Part shown: positions 59,678 to 64,000 of the stretch, piece by piece
Numbering within the stretch: position 1 is the first letter of the stretch
Layout: each line of letters starts with the position of its first letter
Source of the DNA: Candidatus Poseidonia sp.
GTDB taxonomy: Archaea > Thermoplasmatota > Poseidoniia > Poseidoniales > Poseidoniaceae
Reading direction: 5' to 3'
Length of the DNA stretch: 64,000 bases
Assembly: GCA_022426155.1 (NCBI GenBank)
Contig: JAKMEE010000022.1
Location: 26,610-90,609, forward strand
Translations under genes and position numbers: made by a program
Notes under the pieces: generated by a model
What the model was told of the DNA's origin: nothing
Seen by the model: only the letters and a program-made list of their open reading frames with translations
Databases searched by the model: none

Positions 59678-61891
59678 ATGAGTGAGCCTGCAACCTCCAC
59701 ACTAACGGTTGCAAAACTGAAGGCGCTCTGCATCATTAACGATCTTCCGACCAGTGGGAAAAAGGCTGTTCTGGTCGACCGTCTTTTGGACGCTGGGATT
59801 GACGCTACAACGCTTGGGGTAGAGATTTCATCCCCTCAAGAGGATGAAGCCCCCCCCTCGAATCGTGTAGATGATGCGACAACTGAGGAGGAGTTCGAAG
59901 GGGAAGTGTTGCTTTCGCTAGAAGACGAAGATACCTTGACTCCCAAACATTCGTCTTCAAAACCACCCGAGACAACTCAGGAAGACCCTGTGCTCGAAGC
60001 CGAAATCCTTGATGCCACGCTCATTGATGACCCTGAAGAACCCTCCTCGGCCTCGGAAGAACGTCTTCTCTCACTTGAGGAGCCGAGTACAATTCCTGAC
60101 ATCGAAACTGACCCACCCAAGGTTCAACGACAATCACCAGCGACGCTAATGGATTTGTTACGACGCCCCCAAGCAGTTGCAATCTTACTCACCGCTCTCG
60201 TCCTTGGCGCTGGAGGTTGGTATTACATCAACAATCAACTCGAACCGTTTACAGCTGACTCCTTGCGTTACGGAGATGAGATGAGGTATGTTGTGACGGA
60301 AGGGTCATTCATGGCTTCCGATGAATATGTGACCTTGATTGCTGACCAACTGAATGGAATAGAAGAATACTGTAAAATTAGAATTCTCTTTGAAGGTGTT
60401 GGTGAACTATCCATCACCGACGGAACCGCGCTTGACCTCACTCCCCAAGCAAACGACGACCGGTTGGGTGCCGTGTCTGCAAAAGGTGGCCAAGGTATGG
60501 ATTGGTTAGCCGTTGAGAGCGTCAATGCCCAGAGTTTTTCGAAATTCGATGTGTTCGGTCACAGAACAACTACTGGTGTCACTGGAGGTGAAATTTGCCG
60601 TGTCACAGGAGAGGGAAGGGAGGGTACAGCCGATATTGTGTTAACGCGTTGGACAGAATTACGAGAGAAAGCCAGTTTAGCCACTCAGGTTGATTTAACG
60701 CTTCAAAATGCGGGAGGTACCTATGACGGTACTGGAATGGTATACGGGGTCGGAGGACTCGCGGGGGGTTTGGAAAGACTTTCTCCGGGTCTTGGAACGA
60801 TTCTCCAACCTGTTGAACTAGCAGAATTTTTTGGCAATGATCTCATCACCGAAGGAGCTACAGGACTCAATTCTAATTGGGAATGGAGGGTGGTTGGCAC
60901 CGAAAAATTCGGGTCAACCAACATGTGGAAAATTGCAGCAAGCCATCGTGATGTCCGGGATTTATGCCTAGGTTCAGCCAACATGAACCTCTGGCTCGAT
61001 GGCGTGAGTCCTTGGGCAGTACGGCAAACCGTTGATGTCTCAATTAGCAGTGACGAAACCAGTCAAGATACATGCTCAAATAGCCAAAGATTTGCTGGGG
61101 GCCTTATTTTACCAAACGGTGAACTTGAACTCCATCATATTTTTGAGCGAACCATGTTGGAACGAGGTGTAAAAGCCATCGAATTAGGTAAATCATACGA
61201 TAACCGACCCCAAGCCAACGAATTGAACCCAGACGATGACGAATTGTCGTCATGGGGCGTTGATGATGAACACCTCCCGGATAATTCCAGTCAACGATCT
61301 CATCCCCTTGATGCTGCAATGTCTTGTCTCCCAACATTTGGAAGCAGTGCAAGCGGAGCGACCTCTGCCCTCGAAGATCGCGACGGCTACATCTGGCGTG
61401 CACTCAATGAACCAAACGGGTCATCAACAAATTGGAATATTTCATGGGTTGCGAACGATAACACAGCAGGATGGCTGAAATTCTCAGTCAGTGGAACAGT
61501 TGAAGCTCTTGAGTGTGAATATCTTGCGAAAGGCACCTACGATGATTCAATCACGCATAACCGCAACGCCATTCCAGAGGTATTATCGTTGGATGCGCTT
61601 GAATCACGCTATCAGGACAACAATCGTTTCCCTGCATTGAGGGGGGAGGACTCACTGTTTTCATCAACAGGGACTCTACATCCTGAGACTCAGATAGGTT
61701 ATCTTGTGGTTGTACCAGGTACTGGATTTGGATTGGATTTCAGTGAACTCTTCGATTCTGTTACTGGTGCCACCACTGTGGACATGCAACGAGAATGGAC
61801 TCAGGACAATTGGGATCACAGTTTCTCATTGGCTGGAGATGCCAGCGACGGAAGAATCGTGGGATGGGCGCATGTACGCTCAATGACATGA
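59678..61891 (+). CDS. Membrane protein with N-terminal SAP domain
   Basis: A 737-residue single-pass protein. Residues 8-43 match the SAP domain, a helix-hinge-helix DNA-binding motif: LTVAKLKALCIINDLPTSGK, then KAVLVDRLLDAG. An acidic linker rich in Glu, Asp and Ser follows to about residue 150, then a transmembrane helix (AVAILLTALVLGAGGWYYIN, about 166-185). The external part (to 737) is beta-rich with several cysteines (EYCKIRI, GEICRVTG, DLCLGSANM, DTCSNSQ). No signal peptide exists, so the SAP side is expected in the cytoplasm. Upstream ATG codons in frame lack family support. Confidence 0.78.
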   Translation: MSEPATSTLTVAKLKALCIINDLPTSGKKAVLVDRLLDAGIDATTLGVEISSPQEDEAPPSNRVDDATTEEEFEGEVLLSLEDEDTLTPKHSSSKPPETTQEDPVLEAEILDATLIDDPEEPSSASEERLLSLEEPSTIPDIETDPPKVQRQSPATLMDLLRRPQAVAILLTALVLGAGGWYYINNQLEPFTADSLRYGDEMRYVVTEGSFMASDEYVTLIADQLNGIEEYCKIRILFEGVGELSITDGTALDLTPQANDDRLGAVSAKGGQGMDWLAVESVNAQSFSKFDVFGHRTTTGVTGGEICRVTGEGREGTADIVLTRWTELREKASLATQVDLTLQNAGGTYDGTGMVYGVGGLAGGLERLSPGLGTILQPVELAEFFGNDLITEGATGLNSNWEWRVVGTEKFGSTNMWKIAASHRDVRDLCLGSANMNLWLDGVSPWAVRQTVDVSISSDETSQDTCSNSQRFAGGLILPNGELELHHIFERTMLERGVKAIELGKSYDNRPQANELNPDDDELSSWGVDDEHLPDNSSQRSHPLDAAMSCLPTFGSSASGATSALEDRDGYIWRALNEPNGSSTNWNISWVANDNTAGWLKFSVSGTVEALECEYLAKGTYDDSITHNRNAIPEVLSLDALESRYQDNNRFPALRGEDSLFSSTGTLHPETQIGYLVVVPGTGFGLDFSELFDSVTGATTVDMQREWTQDNWDHSFSLAGDASDGRIVGWAHVRSMT

Positions 61892-61900
61892 GGTGAAGCC

Positions 61901-62311
61901 ATGACCAAATCCGAAGATGATGGGCGTGGATTGGACCACCTCATGGAACAAAACGAGACCGAACTGGATTTCTTGGCTGCCTATGGCGAATCTTCGTCAG
62001 ACGATGGAGAGCAAGGCGAAGCCATCATGCAGGCATTCAAACGCTTTCTCAAAGCAGGGGGTATCCCTTCAAAGGAGCACACCGAGCGTCTTGAATTTGA
62101 GTTTGGATGGGCAGAGGTTGAACCCTCGGGACTACGTGTCATGTTCGAAGGCGAATATTTGCCATTGGTGGCCAGTGACCTGCAACAATCTGGGTTTAAA
62201 GAAGGAGTTCTTGGAGACGGGAAGGACAAGGTTACCGTGCTGATGACGCTTTGGTCTTCAACTCAGCGAAGGTTTGTTGAACGGTTGGTGGAGCACCACC
62301 AGTCTCAATGA
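61901..62311 (+). CDS. Hypothetical soluble protein
   Basis: Unassigned, 136 residues, strongly acidic at the N-terminus (KSEDDGRGLDHLMEQNETEL) with an alpha/beta-like second half (GLRVMFEGEYLPLVASDLQQ). It follows the SAP gene by nine bases with AGGTGAAGCC just before its ATG, so it is likely translated from the same transcript. No membrane or metal-binding motif is seen. Confidence 0.65.
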   Translation: MTKSEDDGRGLDHLMEQNETELDFLAAYGESSSDDGEQGEAIMQAFKRFLKAGGIPSKEHTERLEFEFGWAEVEPSGLRVMFEGEYLPLVASDLQQSGFKEGVLGDGKDKVTVLMTLWSSTQRRFVERLVEHHQSQ

Positions 62312-62312
62312 A

Positions 62313-62903
62313 TCAGGCTTGATGGCGTCGGATTATGGCGATGCTACTCATCGCAATGATAACACCAACAATACCAATAGCAGGCATGAATCCTTCAGAT
62401 TCTTGGCCTGATGCAGGAACATCACAACCATCTTCTGTGGAGTGAATTCCTTCATATCCTCCATCGCCATCATAATAGCAACTGGACCATGTTTTGAACC
62501 AATCTCCTTGTGGAAAGTTTTCTGATGAATCATCATCATAAGTGGCTTTTACTCGCCAATTCACATAGGAATGATCTGCGGGCGGTTCAAGGGAGATTGA
62601 GTGAACCCCGCCTTCCACTGTCACTTCTTGAGTTACTGGAGGGTCACATACCCCACTGTTCAAACAAATTTGAGTGGTTAACTGAAAGGATGTTCCGTTA
62701 TCTCGGGCATCTTCGTTCATCTGGATGGTAAGGGCCCAGGTTTGTCCGTCTTGTGAAGGTGAATCACGCTCAACAATGGTGAACGGTACATCGTTCTCAT
62801 TGGGGTTGACATCTTCGCCATTTCCTTCGCCAGCAGATGCAAGGGTTGTGAGGAGAGAGAGACTGAGCAGTAACGCGAGACTTATGGAGACATATCGACC
62901 CAT
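62313..62903 (-). CDS. Secreted protein with C-terminal anchor, unknown
   Basis: A 196-residue protein with a signal peptide (RYVSISLALLLSLSLLTTLA), an external domain with a CLNSGVCDPP cysteine pair and a WFKTWSSCYYDGDGGYEGIH segment, and a C-terminal hydrophobic helix (MPAIGIVGVIIAMSSIAII) before a short basic end (RRHQA). The layout is that of a small surface protein anchored at its C-terminus. The family is not recognised. Confidence 0.72.
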   Translation of the reverse strand: MGRYVSISLALLLSLSLLTTLASAGEGNGEDVNPNENDVPFTIVERDSPSQDGQTWALTIQMNEDARDNGTSFQLTTQICLNSGVCDPPVTQEVTVEGGVHSISLEPPADHSYVNWRVKATYDDDSSENFPQGDWFKTWSSCYYDGDGGYEGIHSTEDGCDVPASGQESEGFMPAIGIVGVIIAMSSIAIIRRHQA

Positions 62904-62957
62904 GGTGCTTAATGGTCGGTGCTTGTTTTTTTATGTTCCCTAGGGACTCCCAAGGAC

Positions 62958-63464
62958 TTATTCCATGCCCCAGAGTTCATCGCCAACCCAGTGAACCGTT
63001 TTGATGCCCTTGCCTTTGGTCTCTTGTATCAATGATTCTGAATCCATGCAGGACCATCCGATGGCTAAAGGACGCTTGTGAGTCATGTCTCGAATCCAAA
63101 CCAATTCACCTTCTTCAACGGTAGATTCAGCTGCATGAACGCCTGCAACCATGCAATCTGCTCCATTCATCAGGAACGGAATGGCTCCATGATCCACCTC
63201 AACCCATTTCATGGCATCAAGATGATTGAGAAAACCCCTTAACGTAAGAAACACATATCGCTCACCTTCTTCGTTGTTGAGCTCGATAACGGAAGGCACT
63301 TTATCGACGAACACCATCGTCCAAGGTCCATAGGATGCCATTTCGAGAAACCCTCCATCAACGGCAAGATCGATTCCAAGATCTTCTTCCAGTCGTTTCA
63401 GTAATGGAGCGATATGCTTGCGTCGAACTGGACGTCTTTTTTTCATGGACCATTCAGTCGCCAT
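62958..63464 (-). CDS. PUA-domain protein (MCT-1/Tma20-like)
   Basis: A 168-residue RNA-binding protein. The C-terminal PUA domain is clear: MKWVEVDHGAIPFLMNGADC (about residues 84-103), then RPLAIGWSCMDSESLI and GIKTVHWVGDELWGME. The N-terminal half resembles the pre-PUA domain of archaeal relatives of the translation factor MCT-1/Tma20. A role in translation or tRNA/rRNA modification guidance is inferred. It is divergent from the partial FAH gene, with about 77 bases between the two starts. Confidence 0.85.
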   Translation of the reverse strand: MATEWSMKKRRPVRRKHIAPLLKRLEEDLGIDLAVDGGFLEMASYGPWTMVFVDKVPSVIELNNEEGERYVFLTLRGFLNHLDAMKWVEVDHGAIPFLMNGADCMVAGVHAAESTVEEGELVWIRDMTHKRPLAIGWSCMDSESLIQETKGKGIKTVHWVGDELWGME

Positions 63465-63541
63465 GGCCTACCTTAGGGGCCGTTTGGCTATCATTCTTCG
63501 TCCACCGCGCGTTTCATCATGGTGGATGTATTGGCGATAGC

Positions 63542-64000
63542 ATGGCGATTTGGTGTACGATTCGAACTTATGCAAAACATGCAGCGGAATTGGGCAATGA
63601 AACCCCTGGGGAGCCGGTTTTTTTTGTGAAGCCTCTCAATTGCCTGCACGAGGGAGGACCTCTCCCAGTCAGCCAGCATCCGGGGGAAGTTCATCACGAA
63701 GTGGAATGCGTGATTGAGATTGGGCCGGACCTTCAACCAACAAAGCTCGCAGTCGGTTTGGATTTAACAGATCGGGCCGCTCAAGGCGCCTTGCGTCAGG
63801 AGCAACTGCCATGGGCCAAGGGGAAGTGCTTCAGATCGAGTGCCGTCATTGGGCCATGGGCGGCATGGAGTGGGGGATGGGATGCATTGGAATTCACAGC
63901 AACAGCGCTTCAACTCACGCTCACGGTCAACGGTGAACTTCGGCAATCCGCTTCACTGTCAGAGATGTCACTTTCACCTCTTCAACAAATGAACGCACTG
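63542..64000 (+). CDS. Fumarylacetoacetate hydrolase family protein, 3' end outside window
   Basis: An open frame of 153 codons with no stop before the window edge. It starts MAIWCTIRTYAKHAAELGNE and shows the FAH-family signature: EPVFFVKPLNCLHEGGPLPV, then HHEVECVIEIG with the metal-binding Glu-x-Glu pair and VGLDLTDRAAQGALRQEQLP followed by WAKGKCFRSSAVIGPW. Relatives hydrolyse acylpyruvates or act as decarboxylases; the substrate cannot be specified. The frame continues beyond 64000, so length is unknown. The internal minus-strand frame at 63491-63736 is its shadow. Confidence 0.88.
   Translation, partial: MAIWCTIRTYAKHAAELGNETPGEPVFFVKPLNCLHEGGPLPVSQHPGEVHHEVECVIEIGPDLQPTKLAVGLDLTDRAAQGALRQEQLPWAKGKCFRSSAVIGPWAAWSGGWDALEFTATALQLTLTVNGELRQSASLSEMSLSPLQQMNAL

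Noticed and set aside
63491..63736. 81-codon minus-strand frame near the right edge
   Set aside because: It is antisense to the FAH-family gene, which has clear family motifs.
1..64000. CRISPR array, insertion sequence or rRNA operon
   Set aside because: No regularly spaced repeats, transposase frames or rRNA-like sequence are visible.

Overview
The window reads as one continuous stretch of a marine, aerobic, Thermoplasmata-type euryarchaeon, most likely Marine Group II (Candidatus Poseidoniales). Support comes from archaeal information-processing genes (Rpo3, uS11/uS4/uS13 in archaeal order, both-strand evidence for DNA polymerase D large subunit, primase large subunit PriL, Hjc, Lhr helicase, Sec61 beta, MptE, XerA, an MC1 chromatin protein) mixed with genes of bacterial flavour (fused RibD, a PlsC/GPAT-like acyltransferase, a diacylglycerol-kinase-like lipid kinase, an aa3-type cytochrome oxidase operon). 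Very long secreted surface proteins fit the same group. The lineage call is an inference from gene content; no rRNA gene is present. Coding density is very high, genes often overlap by 1-4 bases (ATGA, GTGA, TGATG), and no intergenic stretch reaches 300 bases. I see no CRISPR array, insertion sequence, prophage or rRNA.

Layout. 1-4253 (minus): pyrE, a methyltransferase, then the uS13-uS4-uS11-rpo3 ribosomal/RNA polymerase operon running off the left edge. 4363-11213: polymerase D large subunit, a small membrane protein, and divergent mptE and priL. 11252-18232: GPAT-like acyltransferase, DUF373 membrane protein, CBS protein, zinc-ribbon protein, unknown protein, ribD and the lipid kinase. 18224-26436 (minus): a lipoprotein, tRNA-Ser(UGA), and a cytochrome c oxidase operon coxB-coxA-coxC-coxD-SCO; the SCO gene runs into the tRNA. 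26645-30851: YggU, Toprim protein, and a coupled operon NSUN methyltransferase - membrane protein - Lrp regulator. 30923-35365: membrane protein, Sec61 beta, unknown protein, TupA-like ATP-grasp, and a lysine-rich HhH protein. 35409-37577: XerA, MC1 and a stand-alone Lrp ligand-binding domain.

37601-48869: a 1765-residue surface protein, an unlisted 47-residue membrane peptide, macro-domain protein, site-2 protease, Hjc resolvase facing an RNase H/RuvC-like protein, and a Ser/His signal peptidase. 48977-64000: a second giant surface protein with CARDB domain and acidic tail, Lhr helicase, RimK-like ligase with an RCK_C-like tail, membrane proteins including one with an N-terminal SAP domain, a PUA-domain protein and a partial FAH-family hydrolase running off the right edge.

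Themes: DNA replication and recombination (PolD, PriL, Hjc, RuvC-like, XerA, Lhr, Toprim), chromatin (MC1, H1-like HhH protein, possibly the SAP membrane protein), aerobic respiration with unusual domain fusions, bacterial-type lipid handling, and a secretion/surface set (Sec61 beta, signal peptidase, giant ectodomain proteins). The most unusual items are the domain architectures of CoxA and SCO, the tRNA/SCO overlap whose stop codon is the anticodon, the membrane-anchored SAP protein, and the two neighbouring candidate chromatin proteins.
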